Under the pieces are notes generated by a model. That model did not search any database. It was not told where the DNA came from and was given only the letters and a program-made list of their open reading frames with translations. 64,000 bases of DNA, taken from positions 817,912 through 881,911 of the forward strand of contig NZ_RCZB01000001.1 of the NCBI RefSeq assembly GCF_006438785.1. The letters are read 5' to 3'. This DNA comes from Rhodanobacter glycinis (GTDB taxonomy: Bacteria > Pseudomonadota > Gammaproteobacteria > Xanthomonadales > Rhodanobacteraceae). The position numbers were made by a program, and so were the translations under genes. Below are positions 35,579 to 46,978 of this stretch, piece by piece. Within the stretch, counting starts at the first letter, position 1; the number at the start of each line of letters is the position of its first letter.

Positions 35579-36175
35579 CTACAGCGAATGAGCGGGCTCA
35601 TGGCGCGCACCGCGCAGATCCGCCGGAGTCAGACCGTACACTGCAGCGTCATGGGCCAGCCCGTTCGCCCACAGGCGTTGCCGCGCAATCGCTTCGAAGC
35701 GCGCACCTGTTTTTTCGGCGGTGCGTCGGCTTGCATGATTGTCAGGCATGGTGATGATCTCGATGCGGATCAGTCCCAGCTGCTCGAAGCCGAAACGCGC
35801 GACCAAGCTGGCGGCGCGTGCAGCAATGCCTTCGCCATGACGCGACTGGCGTATCCAATAGCCAAGGTTGGCGCTGCGATGCTGACGATTGCGCTGGTTG
35901 AGTCCGACCCCGCCCAGCAGCTCGCCGGTTCGCCGGTCGAAAATCGGGAAGGCAAAGTGTTCGCCACGTGACCAGCCGTCCTGGCAGTGGCTTATCCATG
36001 CGTTTGCGTCGCCCAGCTGGTAATCGGCATGGCACCAAGGCAGCCAGCGCCCCACGTGGGCTACTGACGAACGCACGGCATCGAACAAGTCTTCAGCATC
36101 CTGCGTCTGCCATGGACGCAGCCGCAGAGGTCCCTCGACAAGTTCCGGCGCTGGCAAGGCTGGTTCGGTGGACAT
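35579..36175 (-). CDS. GNAT acetyltransferase, RimJ/RimL type
   Basis: 198 residues. The start [20 protein letters not shown] and the acetyl-CoA loop region ([20 protein letters not shown]) with a following [20 protein letters not shown] segment are typical of RimL-like N-acetyltransferases acting on protein N-termini or small amines. Convergent with der and divergent from folD. The exact substrate cannot be read from sequence. Confidence 0.87.
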   Translation of the reverse strand: MSTEPALPAPELVEGPLRLRPWQTQDAEDLFDAVRSSVAHVGRWLPWCHADYQLGDANAWISHCQDGWSRGEHFAFPIFDRRTGELLGGVGLNQRNRQHRSANLGYWIRQSRHGEGIAARAASLVARFGFEQLGLIRIEIITMPDNHASRRTAEKTGARFEAIARQRLWANGLAHDAAVYGLTPADLRGARHEPAHSL

Positions 36176-36244
36176 CAGCCGTCCTTTCGTTTGTATGCAT
36201 GTCTGTCAGTCGCGATAATGAGCAACTTCCAGCCAGGCATCAAC

Positions 36245-37114
36245 ATGAGCGCACGCATTCTCGACGGCAAACGCATCGCGCAGGAACTGCTGGGGCGCGT
36301 GGGCTTGCGCGTCGCCGAGCGGGTGGCGCAAGGCTTGGCTGCGCCGGGGCTGGCGGTGGTGCTGGTTGGCAGCGATGCCGCGTCGTCAGTGTATGTGCGC
36401 AACAAGCGCAAGGCCTGCCATCAGGTCGGTTTTCGTTCGTTCGACTACGATCTGCCACCCGACACCACTCAGGACGAGTTGTTCGCGCTGATCGATCAGC
36501 TGAATGCCGATCCGGACGTGCATGGCATCCTGGTGCAATCACCGTTACCTGAACATATCGACGAGGATGCACTGGTCGACCGCATCGACCCCGACAAGGA
36601 CGTGGATGGTTTCCAGGCGGTGAACGTGGGTCGCCTCGCATTGCGCCGGTTCGGCCTGCGCCCATGCACACCGAAAGGTGTGATGACCCTGCTCGGCCAC
36701 ACCGATCGTCCGGTGCGCGGCCAGCATGCGGTAGTGGTGGGCGTGTCCAATCATGTGGGCCGACCATTGGCGCTGGAACTGATGATTGCCGGGTGCACCA
36801 CCACCTCCTGCCATCGCTTCACGCGTGATCTGGCAGGCTTCGTGCGCCAAGCCGACATCGTGATCGTGGCGGTCGGCAAGCCCGGCCTGGTCAAGGGTGA
36901 GTGGATCAAGCCCGGTGCCGTGGTGATCGACGTCGGCATCAACCGGCTCGACGATGGCCGGTTGGTCGGAGACGTGGAATTCGATGCTGCGGCGGCGCGC
37001 GCCAGCTGGATCACTCCGGTACCCGGCGGAGTCGGTCCGATGACCGTAGCCACGCTGATGGAAAACACGCTGGAAGCCGCCGAGGCCCATGCAGCATCCC
37101 GAAAGGCCCGCTGA
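36245..37114 (+). CDS. folD: Methylenetetrahydrofolate dehydrogenase / cyclohydrolase
   Basis: 289 residues from the ATG at 36245 ([13 protein letters not shown]); upstream in-frame ATGs at 36191 and 36218 have no better ribosome site. The active-site segment [37 protein letters not shown] and [18 protein letters not shown] are all family hallmarks. The NADP-loop reads GVSNHVGRP instead of the usual GRSxIVGxP. The enzyme interconverts one-carbon folates. Confidence 0.95.
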   Translation: MSARILDGKRIAQELLGRVGLRVAERVAQGLAAPGLAVVLVGSDAASSVYVRNKRKACHQVGFRSFDYDLPPDTTQDELFALIDQLNADPDVHGILVQSPLPEHIDEDALVDRIDPDKDVDGFQAVNVGRLALRRFGLRPCTPKGVMTLLGHTDRPVRGQHAVVVGVSNHVGRPLALELMIAGCTTTSCHRFTRDLAGFVRQADIVIVAVGKPGLVKGEWIKPGAVVIDVGINRLDDGRLVGDVEFDAAAARASWITPVPGGVGPMTVATLMENTLEAAEAHAASRKAR

Positions 37115-37163
37115 CAGACGTTGCATTCGGCTGCACGGCTGGCGAGCCTCACGGCCAGGCGCG

Positions 37164-38653
<1,490 letters not shown>

Positions 38654-38658
38654 TTGAA

Positions 38659-38680
38659 GCGCCGGCCCGAGGGCCGGCGC
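38659..38680 (+). terminator. Hairpin between guaB and guaA
   Basis: A perfect 10-bp stem GCGCCGGCCC (38659-38668) / GGGCCGGCGC (38671-38680) with a two-base GA loop starts 6 bases after the guaB stop. The tail CTTGCTTTG is only partly T-rich, so it may attenuate rather than fully stop transcription into guaA. Confidence 0.55.
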
Positions 38681-38778
38681 CTTGCTTTGCAGGCAGCGAC
38701 GGGGCCGACCCGGCGCTGCGCGACTTTCAAGATCAAAGGCGTCGACGTGGCCCCGCTGCCACATGACGGAACCGGACG

Positions 38779-40356
38779 ATGACCAACATCCACAGCGACA
38801 AGATCCTGATCCTCGATTTCGGCGCGCAGTACACGCAATTGATCGCGCGACGCATCCGCGAGCTCGGCGTGTATTGCGAAATCTGGGCATGGGATCACGA
38901 GCCGGCCGAGATCGCCGCGTTCGGTGCGAAGGGCATCATCCTGTCGGGTGGTCCGGAATCGACCACGCTCGAAGGTGCGCCGAAAGCACCACGGCAGGTG
39001 TTCGACTCCGGCGTGCCGATCCTAGGCATCTGCTACGGCATGCAGACGATGGCCGCCCAACTGGGTGGTGCCACCGAGGCCGCCGATGCGCGCGAGTTCG
39101 GTCACGCCGAGGTCGATATCGTGGCACCGAGTCGGTTGTTTGACAGCCTCAGTGATCATGCCGGCGCACACAAGCTTGACGTCTGGATGAGCCACGGCGA
39201 CCACGTCGCCAAGGCACCGCCAGGTTTCGCGATCACCGGTACCACCGACCGCATTCCGGTCGCGGTGATGGAGAACGAGGCCAAACACTGGTACGGCGTG
39301 CAGTTCCACCCGGAAGTGACGCACACGAAGCAGGGCGGGGTGCTGCTGAAGCGTTTCATCGCCGAGATCTGCGGCTGCGCCACGTTGTGGACCGCCGCCA
39401 ACATCATCGACGACCAGATAGCCCGTGTGCGTGAAAAGATCGGAGACGACCATGTCCTGCTCGGTCTGTCCGGTGGCGTCGATTCCTCGGTAGTCGCCGC
39501 GCTGCTGCACAAGGCGATCGGTGATCGGCTGACCTGCGTGTTCGTCGACACCGGCCTGCTGCGCTGGCAGGAAGGTGACCAGGTGATGGCCACCATGGCC
39601 GAACACATGGGCGTCAAGGTGATCCGCGTCAACGCCGCCGATCGCTATTTCGACGCGCTGGCTGGCGTGGCCGATCCAGAAGCCAAGCGCAAGATCATCG
39701 GCGGACTGTTCGTGGAGATTTTCGACGAGGAGTCGGAAAAGCTGATCGCCGCCGGTGGCAAGGTCAAGTGGCTGGCACAGGGCACTATCTATCCCGACGT
39801 GATCGAGTCGGCCGGCAGCAAGACCGGCAAGGCTCACGTCATCAAGAGCCACCACAATGTCGGTGGCCTGCCGGCGCACATGAAGCTCAAGCTGGTCGAA
39901 CCGCTGCGCGAGTTGTTCAAGGATGAGGTACGCCGCATCGGTGTGGAACTGGGTCTGCCGCGCGCGATGGTCTATCGCCACCCGTTCCCGGGCCCAGGCT
40001 TGGGCGTGCGCATACTCGGTGAAGTGAAGCGCGAGTATGCCGAGCTGCTTGCGCAGGCTGACGCCATCTTCATCGACGAGTTGCGCAAGGCGGATCTGTA
40101 TGACAGGACCAGCCAGGCGTTCGCAGTGTTTCTACCGGTGAAGTCCGTCGGCGTGGTTGGCGATGCACGCGCCTACGAATGGGTGATCGCGCTGCGCGCG
40201 GTGGAGACGATCGACTTCATGACGGCGCACTGGGCACATCTGCCGTACGAATTCCTCGGCAAGGTTTCCAACCGGATCATCAACGAGCTGCGTGGCGTCT
40301 CGCGGGTCGTCTACGACATCAGCGGCAAGCCACCTGCCACGATCGAGTGGGAATAG
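38779..40356 (+). CDS. guaA: GMP synthase (glutamine-hydrolysing)
   Basis: 525 residues. N-terminal class I glutaminase with nucleophile in GICYGMQ and partner His in [11 protein letters not shown] pyrophosphatase with P-loop [11 protein letters not shown]-terminal dimerisation domain ending [12 protein letters not shown]. It converts XMP to GMP. It lies 125 bases after guaB. Confidence 0.97.
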   Translation: MTNIHSDKILILDFGAQYTQLIARRIRELGVYCEIWAWDHEPAEIAAFGAKGIILSGGPESTTLEGAPKAPRQVFDSGVPILGICYGMQTMAAQLGGATEAADAREFGHAEVDIVAPSRLFDSLSDHAGAHKLDVWMSHGDHVAKAPPGFAITGTTDRIPVAVMENEAKHWYGVQFHPEVTHTKQGGVLLKRFIAEICGCATLWTAANIIDDQIARVREKIGDDHVLLGLSGGVDSSVVAALLHKAIGDRLTCVFVDTGLLRWQEGDQVMATMAEHMGVKVIRVNAADRYFDALAGVADPEAKRKIIGGLFVEIFDEESEKLIAAGGKVKWLAQGTIYPDVIESAGSKTGKAHVIKSHHNVGGLPAHMKLKLVEPLRELFKDEVRRIGVELGLPRAMVYRHPFPGPGLGVRILGEVKREYAELLAQADAIFIDELRKADLYDRTSQAFAVFLPVKSVGVVGDARAYEWVIALRAVETIDFMTAHWAHLPYEFLGKVSNRIINELRGVSRVVYDISGKPPATIEWE

Positions 40357-40370
40357 GGCGTCCGCCGTAG

Positions 40371-40871
<501 letters not shown>

Positions 40872-40883
40872 GTGCCAGCGAGG

Positions 40884-41408
40884 TCAATGCCCCGTTGTGG
40901 CTACATTCGTGTCCAAGCCCACCAGCTGCAGCTGCAATCCCCACGGTGATATGAAATTCACCACCGTCATGCCCGTAAACGGGCCTGATTTCAGCTTCTG
41001 CGGCGAGCCGACAACACGAACGCCCGCACGCCGTAGCCACTGATCTGCGTTGGCAACGTTTCCTGAAATGAATTGAACGGGCTCGTTGCCGGATTGGGTC
41101 GCACGTCGCAGCGGGGAAGGCGAGGCAGCTGCATGATTGTCGAACAGCTCCACGATCGAGCCGGATTCGCAGGCCAGAAGTCGTGATTCGCTCGTGTCTT
41201 TCAACGTGTTCGATGCAGTGGATATCGGACCGACCAGTTGGCAATCCAGGACATCCTGGAAAAAGCTCACAGCTTGCGGCAGGTTCGGTACGCCGATTCT
41301 CACGTAGTCGTTATCGTTGAGTGTGGCCGCGCGGCTGTTCAAAGGCATCGTGACAGCGACAACACTCAGCAGCGCGATTGTCAGCAGCGACAGCAATGAT
41401 CTGTACAT
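40884..41408 (-). CDS. Exported VOC-family (glyoxalase-like) protein
   Basis: 174 residues. A signal peptide (LLSLLTIALLSVVAVTMPLN) precedes a single vicinal-oxygen-chelate-type domain (VRIGVPNLPQAVSFFQDVLD, MTVVNFISPWGLQLQLVG). The export signal is unusual for this fold, and the metal ligands are not all obvious, so binding rather than catalysis is possible. It converges on tadA. Confidence 0.75.
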   Translation of the reverse strand: MYRSLLSLLTIALLSVVAVTMPLNSRAATLNDNDYVRIGVPNLPQAVSFFQDVLDCQLVGPISTASNTLKDTSESRLLACESGSIVELFDNHAAASPSPLRRATQSGNEPVQFISGNVANADQWLRRAGVRVVGSPQKLKSGPFTGMTVVNFISPWGLQLQLVGLDTNVATTGH

Positions 41409-41695
41409 GACTCAGCACCAGGACTTTTGTTGCCGCAAACATGGGTCTGCTCAACTCCCGATGAAAGTCTTCGCCGTGCGCCAATGAGTTTCCCTGCATG
41501 AACAATCAATCGGGAACCTCAGGCTTGCAGCCAGCATCAACTCGTTGTTCGTCCACAGGAACAGATAGATCACATTCAGGCCGTTTATCCGAGCTGCCGA
41601 AACCCCGATGTTCTGTACACGCCAGCAGGCCGGCCGGCGTTACTGATACCGCGTGATTGATCCGGTCATCGTCCAATTACCCCAGGGTCCGCAAG

Positions 41696-41878
41696 ATGAA
41701 AAGTCACCTCACTTCCTTGTTGCAACGCAAGCGCGTCGAGATCGAAAGCATCCATGACACCCGCCGAATCTCGAAATCCCAGGGTGTAGCCGACATCGCG
41801 AGTCTTGAAACAAGAGATGGCTATGACTGGTTGCACCAGATCAAACGTGCCCAGGCGACTCGGATCGCTGCGCGATAG
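41696..41878 (+). CDS. Small hypothetical protein, doubtful
   Basis: 60 residues from the ATG at 41696 with AGGG about 9 bases upstream. It is basic and likely helical (KSHLTSLLQRKRVEIESIHD, GYDWLHQIKRAQATRIAA). The gene is isolated between two minus-strand genes. Nothing identifiable is seen in the preceding 41409-41695. Confidence 0.3.
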   Translation: MKSHLTSLLQRKRVEIESIHDTRRISKSQGVADIASLETRDGYDWLHQIKRAQATRIAAR

Positions 41879-41898
41879 GGGGTAGAACCCACGTGGCA

Positions 41899-43278
41899 TT
41901 AAATAAGCTTGAGGTCGCCAATAAGGGTGGGCAATAGCTCCGACACGGTGGGATGAATCGGTACGGCCCATTTCATCGCGTCAAAAGGCTGATCGGCACT
42001 CATCAAATCGAGCAGGCCATGAATAGCTTCGTCACCGCCCACGCCTAAAATCGCGGCGCCAAGGATGCGCCTCGTATCAGCGTCAGCGACCACTTTCATG
42101 AAGCCTTGAGTTTCGCCGCGCTCAACAGCACGGCCGACACGTGTCATGGGGCGTTTGGACATCAGCAGTCGCTTGCCGCTGGCACGCGCCTGCGCATCAG
42201 TTGCGCCAACCCGTCCTAATGGCGGGTCGGTAAACAGCGCGTAGCCGGGAATGCGCGATGAAACACGCCGCTGCTCACCATCGAGCAGATTCGCGGCAAT
42301 GATTTCAAAATCGTTGTAGGCCGTATGCGTGAAGGCCCCTCTGCCGTTGCAGTCGCCCATGGCCCAGATGCCTGGTACGTTCGTGGCGAGCATATCGTCA
42401 ACGACGATGTAACCATGTTGGTCAGTTTTGACACCAGCATGCTCTAGTCCAAGATCGTCTGTATTCGGGTAGCGGCCCACCGCCAGTAGCACATGACTGG
42501 CGACGACTTCACTATCGCCGGAGGTGCAATCGACTTTTACTATCGAGCCTTCGGCACGCGATGCAAATGCAATACATTCAGCGTCTGTGCGTACGGCAAC
42601 GCCCTCGGCCTCAAGAATGCTTCGGAGCGTTTCCGAGACGTCTTCATCTTCACGGGCAATCAACCGCGACTGACGTTCCACTACCGTGACATTGCTGCCA
42701 AAGCGGCGAAACATTTGCGCGTACTCAAGGCCGATGTAGCTTCCGCCGATCACAGCGAGATGTCGCGGAAGCTCGGAAAGCTGGAGTATCGACGTATTCG
42801 TTAGATAGTTGATATCGTCGATACCAGGCATGTCATCTGGTATTCGCGCACGGCCGCCAACGTTGACGAAAATGCGTGACGCGGTGATGGCTTCGCCGTT
42901 GACCAACAGTGTATCGGAACGTTCGAAGCGGGCATGTCCACGCAACACGGTGAGGTGTTCCATGCCGTTGAGCCAAGCTTCCACGTTGCCGCGGGATGTC
43001 TCTGTCACCTTGTGCGCCCGGCCCATGACGCGCGGAAGGTCGATGCTAACGCCATCATTTAACACGACACCATAATCCGCAGCGCGCCGTGCCTGATGCG
43101 CAACGCGCGCACTGGCCACCAGGGTCTTGGTGGGCATGCACCCGGTATTGACGCAGGTGCCGCCGAAGAAATGACGCTCCACCAGCGCCACAGTCAGCCC
43201 AGCAGCCGTCAGGCGACCCGCCAGGGGTGGCCCGGCTTGCCCGGCGCCAATGACGATTGCATCAAAAGCGCGAGTCAT
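41899..43278 (-). CDS. FAD-dependent pyridine nucleotide-disulfide oxidoreductase (mercuric-reductase-like)
   Basis: 459 residues. FAD motif GAGQAGPPLAGRL near the start, redox disulfide in GGTCVNTGCMPTK (C42, C47), a second Rossmann site VIGGSYIGLEYAQMFRRFG, and the C-terminal dimerisation part with the active His in IHPTVSELL. This is the class I family of lipoamide/mercuric/glutathione reductases. The C-terminal vicinal cysteines of true MerA are absent, so the substrate is open. Base use is slightly less GC-rich than the housekeeping genes. Confidence 0.88.
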   Translation of the reverse strand: MTRAFDAIVIGAGQAGPPLAGRLTAAGLTVALVERHFFGGTCVNTGCMPTKTLVASARVAHQARRAADYGVVLNDGVSIDLPRVMGRAHKVTETSRGNVEAWLNGMEHLTVLRGHARFERSDTLLVNGEAITASRIFVNVGGRARIPDDMPGIDDINYLTNTSILQLSELPRHLAVIGGSYIGLEYAQMFRRFGSNVTVVERQSRLIAREDEDVSETLRSILEAEGVAVRTDAECIAFASRAEGSIVKVDCTSGDSEVVASHVLLAVGRYPNTDDLGLEHAGVKTDQHGYIVVDDMLATNVPGIWAMGDCNGRGAFTHTAYNDFEIIAANLLDGEQRRVSSRIPGYALFTDPPLGRVGATDAQARASGKRLLMSKRPMTRVGRAVERGETQGFMKVVADADTRRILGAAILGVGGDEAIHGLLDLMSADQPFDAMKWAVPIHPTVSELLPTLIGDLKLI

Positions 43279-43358
43279 GGCTGAACCCAGGACAGGTTGG
43301 ACCTATGGCTCATACACCACCTCTCGTCGCGAGTTTTGCAACTGATCCGCGCCGTTGA

Positions 43359-43745
43359 TCACGCCCCTCGACCGACCCACTGAGCGCGCCAAGCGGGAGC
43401 TGTGAACGGATCGGCGAAGTATTGGGTCTCGCGCGCCACCTTTCCATCCCGAAACTCCATGATGCTCACGGTGTAGGCGGGCTTGTCCTCATAGGTAATC
43501 ACATACTCGGTAACCCAGAGATTGCCCGCGCCTACGATACGCCGCACAACGAACCCCGACGGCTTGCCTGGGTGATGGCTACGCAACAAATGAAGGTTAT
43601 GTCGGCCGTGAATGATTTCGCCTGACTGTGGGTACTCGCAAACGGCATCATCGTGATAGATCTCATGCTCGGCAATTTGATCACCTGCAGCAGATGCAGC
43701 CCAATGCCGACCAAGAGCCATCTGGATGTCCGGCACATCTATCAT
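43359..43745 (-). CDS. SnoaL/NTF2-like protein
   Basis: 128 residues of a single NTF2-like cone fold (IYHDDAVCEYPQSGEIIHGR, VTEYVITYEDKPAYTVSIME, GKVARETQYFADPF). Members are small cyclases, isomerases or binding proteins; function cannot be refined. It lies 80 bases upstream of the oxidoreductase in the same direction, possibly one transcript, and is the last host gene before the prophage. Confidence 0.8.
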   Translation of the reverse strand: MIDVPDIQMALGRHWAASAAGDQIAEHEIYHDDAVCEYPQSGEIIHGRHNLHLLRSHHPGKPSGFVVRRIVGAGNLWVTEYVITYEDKPAYTVSIMEFRDGKVARETQYFADPFTAPAWRAQWVGRGA

Positions 43746-43904
43746 AGGCCTCCATCAAACTTGTGTGCTTACGCCACTAACACATGGTCGCACCTGACAT
43801 CTGATTGATGCGGCGTGCCATGCGCCCATCGACGTTGTGGCAGAAGTACAGACAGGGTTAACTGAGTGACGACAGTGCCAACCGCCATGAGGCCAACAAT
43901 GCAA

Positions 43905-43932
43905 GTTGACATAATATACAGTTTGACAGTAT
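43905..43932 (+). promoter_or_regulatory. Candidate phage promoter/operator patch
   Basis: This AT-rich patch has two TTGACA boxes (43905-43910 overlapping into 43911, and 43923-43928) and a 17-bp imperfect palindrome at 43916-43932 (ATAC-A-GT...AC-A-GTAT). Size and symmetry resemble a lambdoid repressor operator ahead of the first replication genes. No repressor gene is seen nearby. Confidence 0.4.
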
Positions 43933-43960
43933 CAGCTGACGCGCCGGCCCGGGATGGGCC

Positions 43961-44080
43961 ATGGTGGAACAGACTGTTGTAGAGCAAGGCTTTGCGGGGC
44001 ATTTGAACCCGCAGTGTGAGCCTGCCACGTCCGTGGCTTTCGTGCATGACGCGGGACTTTCATTGGCGAGGTGTGGCTGA
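43961..44080 (+). CDS. Possible 39-residue leader protein of the phage early operon
   Basis: A 39-codon frame from the ATG at 43961 (MVEQTVVEQGFAGHLN...) ends in a TGA that overlaps the next ATG by one base (TGATG), a common coupling arrangement in phages. The ribosome site is weak and no family is recognised. It may be a genuine small gene or a leader. Confidence 0.35.
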   Translation: MVEQTVVEQGFAGHLNPQCEPATSVAFVHDAGLSLARCG

Positions 44081-44943
44081 TGGATTGGCTGCGCCACTAC
44101 CACGGCGAGGTGTGCGATCCGCGCTGGCTGGGCATTGCCCGGGAAGCTGGTAACGGTGTTACCCCAGGACATGTGTATGTCGTCTGGAGCTACCTGAAAG
44201 AATCCGCGTCCAGGGCATCGCCGCGCGGCATCATCACCAGGTTCGACGCCAGCGCCCTCGCTGATTTTACCGGCTGGCCACTGGAGCAGATCACAGGCAC
44301 AGTTGATGCCATATGCGCCCGCGGGTTGATCGTTGATGGCGTGATCGTTGACTGGCTGGAAAAGCAGCCGGTGAAGCTGGATGCGACCAACGCAGACCGC
44401 CAGAAGCGCCATCGCGCAAAGGCCAAGAAGCTTCAGGACGAGAGCCGCCAACCTCAATCGATGACTAACAGTAACGGCGTTACTGACGTTACTGGTAACG
44501 ACGTAACGACAGTAACGACCACAGAGGAGAAAGAGCACAGCAAGTGCTCGTTCTCCGATAGCTCTGAGCAAGATACAAACTCCTCGCTAAAGTTAGATAC
44601 CCCGCGCAGCGTGCGCGAGCAGGCGCGTGCGTTCATCAATGTCGGTGAAATCTGGGCGTGGATCGCCGCTGCAGGAATCCCAGCCAACATCGGTACTCGC
44701 ACCTTCAACCGCCAACGCATAGCGGGCTGGTTGCAGCAAGGCTTGACGGACCAGCACCTGGCCGAAGCGATGAAGCGCGCCCAGAAGCGGCGGGCGGATG
44801 ACAACAGCACTGCACCAGTGAATCTCGGTTTCCTCGCCTGTCTCGCCGACGAGGTGTTGAGCGGTGCACCCATGAAAACCACGACAGGAGGTGGCCATGA
44901 GCGCGGAGATCAGCTCAGCCGTGAATTCGCCGACGTTCGCTGA
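44080..44943 (+). CDS. Phage replication protein, O/DnaT-like organisation
   Basis: 287 residues from the ATG at 44080 with GAGGTG 6 bases upstream. The N-terminal ~90 residues look like a winged-helix DNA-binding domain (HVYVVWSYLKESASR, ALADFTGWPLEQITGTVDAI). A polar, Thr/Ser/Asn-rich linker (about 115-170) separates it from a C-terminal helical part (IWAWIAAAGIPANIGTRTFN). This resembles lambda O-type initiators: origin binding in front, helicase-loader contact behind. It overlaps the next gene by 47 bases. The phage origin, if O-like, would lie within this gene, but no iterons were recognised. Confidence 0.6.
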   Translation: MDWLRHYHGEVCDPRWLGIAREAGNGVTPGHVYVVWSYLKESASRASPRGIITRFDASALADFTGWPLEQITGTVDAICARGLIVDGVIVDWLEKQPVKLDATNADRQKRHRAKAKKLQDESRQPQSMTNSNGVTDVTGNDVTTVTTTEEKEHSKCSFSDSSEQDTNSSLKLDTPRSVREQARAFINVGEIWAWIAAAGIPANIGTRTFNRQRIAGWLQQGLTDQHLAEAMKRAQKRRADDNSTAPVNLGFLACLADEVLSGAPMKTTTGGGHERGDQLSREFADVR

Positions 44944-45523
44944 GCAGCAGGAGTTGAAGATGGCGGTGGCGGAACTGTTCAGCGTGTTCCAGCGCAAGTA
45001 CGGGCCTCGTTGGCGTGATCGCTTCGAGGATCCGGCAGCCCGCCCGACGTGGTTTGCCTCACTGCGCGCTGCTGGTGTGACGGCGGCAATGGTGAAACGG
45101 GGACTGGCGAAGCTGTCAGTGCCGGGCGCTCGCGCACCGGGGAATGCAGGCTGGCCGCCGAGTGACGAGGAGTTCATCGAGTTGTGCGTGCTGAGCGCGC
45201 CGACTGTCGATACTGCCCTGCGCGAAGCACAGGCCTGGAGCCGCGCGGCATCGCACGAGTTCAGTCACGCGGCGATCGGTGCGGCCGCGAGGTCGGTTGG
45301 GCAGTGGAGTCTTCGCTCGCTGGATGAGCGGGAGTTGCGGCGGGTGTTTGGTGCTGCATATGCCACAGCGCTGCAGCGCCTGGCGCGTGGCGAGTCGCTG
45401 GATATGCCCATTCCACGTGCGTTGCCAGCGGAGATCGGAACGCCGATTCCGCTGGGCGCCGAGCCCGCGCACATCACGGAACAGCGTGTGAAGTTGGCTC
45501 GCCAGCTCGGGCTCGCACCATGA
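44897..45523 (+). CDS. Lambda P-like replication protein (helicase loader)
   Basis: 208 residues from the ATG at 44897 with AGGAGG 5 bases upstream. The order FAEQQELKMAVAELFSVFQR, PTWFASLRAAGVTAAMVKRG, AGWPPSDEEFIELC follows the lambda P family (NKQWFAVF..., FPPWPP...F..LC). The family brings the host DnaB helicase to the phage initiator. It pairs with the preceding O-like gene. Confidence 0.7.
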   Translation: MSAEISSAVNSPTFAEQQELKMAVAELFSVFQRKYGPRWRDRFEDPAARPTWFASLRAAGVTAAMVKRGLAKLSVPGARAPGNAGWPPSDEEFIELCVLSAPTVDTALREAQAWSRAASHEFSHAAIGAAARSVGQWSLRSLDERELRRVFGAAYATALQRLARGESLDMPIPRALPAEIGTPIPLGAEPAHITEQRVKLARQLGLAP

Positions 45524-45849
45524 CTGCTCGCCTTACCGTTGTTCATTGCACCATCCAACCAGCCGCGATGCAGGGCTGTGGATGGCTACGTGGTGCGGTC
45601 TATCCCGCTGCGCGCTCTCTTACCGTCTCATACCTTCGTGAGACTGAACTGAAGCCGAAAGCCGAAAGCTGGCAGCCCAACGGTGGCGCGGTCTGCGGGC
45701 AGGCGGTCGGGGTCGGGACAGGACGGATGCGAGTGATTCGCACCCACCCCCTACCCAAAACCCCATGCTGCGGCGCAGCACGCCTTACCTGGTTGCCCCT
45801 CGAAAAATGGGAAGGGTTTTCAGCTTTTGCGGGGGTGGCTCGTGGTTGA
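45520..45849 (+). CDS. Doubtful open frame between P-like gene and integrase
   Basis: 109 codons whose ATG overlaps the P-like stop (ATGA), which favours coupling. The composition (many Cys, Trp, Gly, Arg) does not look like a folded phage protein and no family is recognised. An antisense frame at 45600-45863 is equally plausible. If neither is real, 45524-45841 is a 318-bp non-coding gap with a small TGCTGC/GCAGCA hairpin near 45768. Confidence 0.25.
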   Translation: MTARLTVVHCTIQPAAMQGCGWLRGAVYPAARSLTVSYLRETELKPKAESWQPNGGAVCGQAVGVGTGRMRVIRTHPLPKTPCCGAARLTWLPLEKWEGFSAFAGVARG

Positions 45850-46978
45850 CGTGCCGACCGCACCGGCTGGGCTCGCGTTGCCGGCGCAGGAGCTGCAGAT
45901 TCGGGCGCAGCTGCTCGGGCAGGGTGGCCCGCTGGCGGCTTCGATGCGGGCGGTCGAGGCGCGGGAGTGGCGCAGTGCCGGATGGCTGACCACGTGCTGG
46001 CTGTGGGTGCAGTGCCTGGTGGTGGTGCGCGGGTTTCGCAACGCCACGACGGTGGCCGACTACGTGGAGGCGGTGGCGCGGTTCATCGGCTGGGCGGAGG
46101 AGGCTGGCCTGGACTTTCGCCAGCTGACGATCAGCGAGCTCGACGGCTGGCAGCGGTGGCTGTACACCCGGCGGCGGCTGTCGGCATCGTCGCGCCGGCA
46201 GGCGCTGATGGCGGTGCGCAGCCTGTACAGCTACCTCGACTCACGTGGCGAAGGCACTGACGTGACGAAGGGCTACAAGGGTCCAAAACGCGTCACCACG
46301 CAGGCGAAAAAGTACAGCACCGTCCAGCTCAAGGCGCTGTTTGCCGTGGTGCACGAGGGCGACAGCGAGCTGATCGTGCAGCGCGACCGCGCCATGCTGC
46401 TGCTGTTGCTGGCCGCCGGCCTGCGGCGCGAGGAAATTTCGACGCTGCGCGTCGACCAGCTGGACCTGGTGAGCGACCGCAAGGGTCAGGTGCATGTGTT
46501 CGGCAAGGGTGCGAAAGAGCGCACCGTGCCGATCGTCGGCCCGGTGGTGCGCGAGCTGGTGAAGTGGCTGGAGGCGCGCAGCCGCATCGAGGAACTGCAC
46601 ACCGATGCCGTGTTCGTGAACCTGTCGCGATCCGGCGACAAGGGCGCCGGGCTCGGCGTGAAGGGTGTCGAGAACACCGTGAAGCGCACCGCCCGCCGCG
46701 CTGGCCTCGGCAGCTGGGGCGTGCACCGGTTCCGCGTGACGTTCGCCACGATGCTCTACGACGACGGCACCGACATCGAGCGCATCCGCGTGCTGATGGG
46801 CCACGAATCCATCGAGACCACCCGCCGCTATCTCGCCGTCAGCAGCCGCATGAACCGCCACAGCCTGAAAGCCCACCGTCAGCACGCCGCCCTGGGCACC
46901 GTGCCGGACGATCTGCCCTTGTGGGCGCAAGACATCGAGAGGAAACGCGATGGATCCGGCATTCTCCCGCCGCGGTGA
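45842..46978 (+). CDS. int: Tyrosine recombinase (phage integrase)
   Basis: 378 residues from the GTG at 45842, with GGGGGTGG just upstream; a GTG at 45827 is in frame. An N-terminal SAM-like core-binding domain (YVEAVARFIGWAEEAG, SSRRQALMAVRSLYSYL) precedes the catalytic domain with R195 (AGLRREE), K222 (GKGAKER), H295/R298 (VHRFRVTF), H321 (MGHESIETT) and the nucleophile Y330. All catalytic residues are present. It overlaps the next gene by 29 bases. Its place between replication and packaging genes is unusual for an integrase. Confidence 0.93.
   Translation: MVDVPTAPAGLALPAQELQIRAQLLGQGGPLAASMRAVEAREWRSAGWLTTCWLWVQCLVVVRGFRNATTVADYVEAVARFIGWAEEAGLDFRQLTISELDGWQRWLYTRRRLSASSRRQALMAVRSLYSYLDSRGEGTDVTKGYKGPKRVTTQAKKYSTVQLKALFAVVHEGDSELIVQRDRAMLLLLLAAGLRREEISTLRVDQLDLVSDRKGQVHVFGKGAKERTVPIVGPVVRELVKWLEARSRIEELHTDAVFVNLSRSGDKGAGLGVKGVENTVKRTARRAGLGSWGVHRFRVTFATMLYDDGTDIERIRVLMGHESIETTRRYLAVSSRMNRHSLKAHRQHAALGTVPDDLPLWAQDIERKRDGSGILPPR

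Noticed and set aside
43746..44079. tRNA gene as attachment site at the left prophage boundary
   Set aside because: No cloverleaf or tRNA 3' end could be recognised in the junction region.
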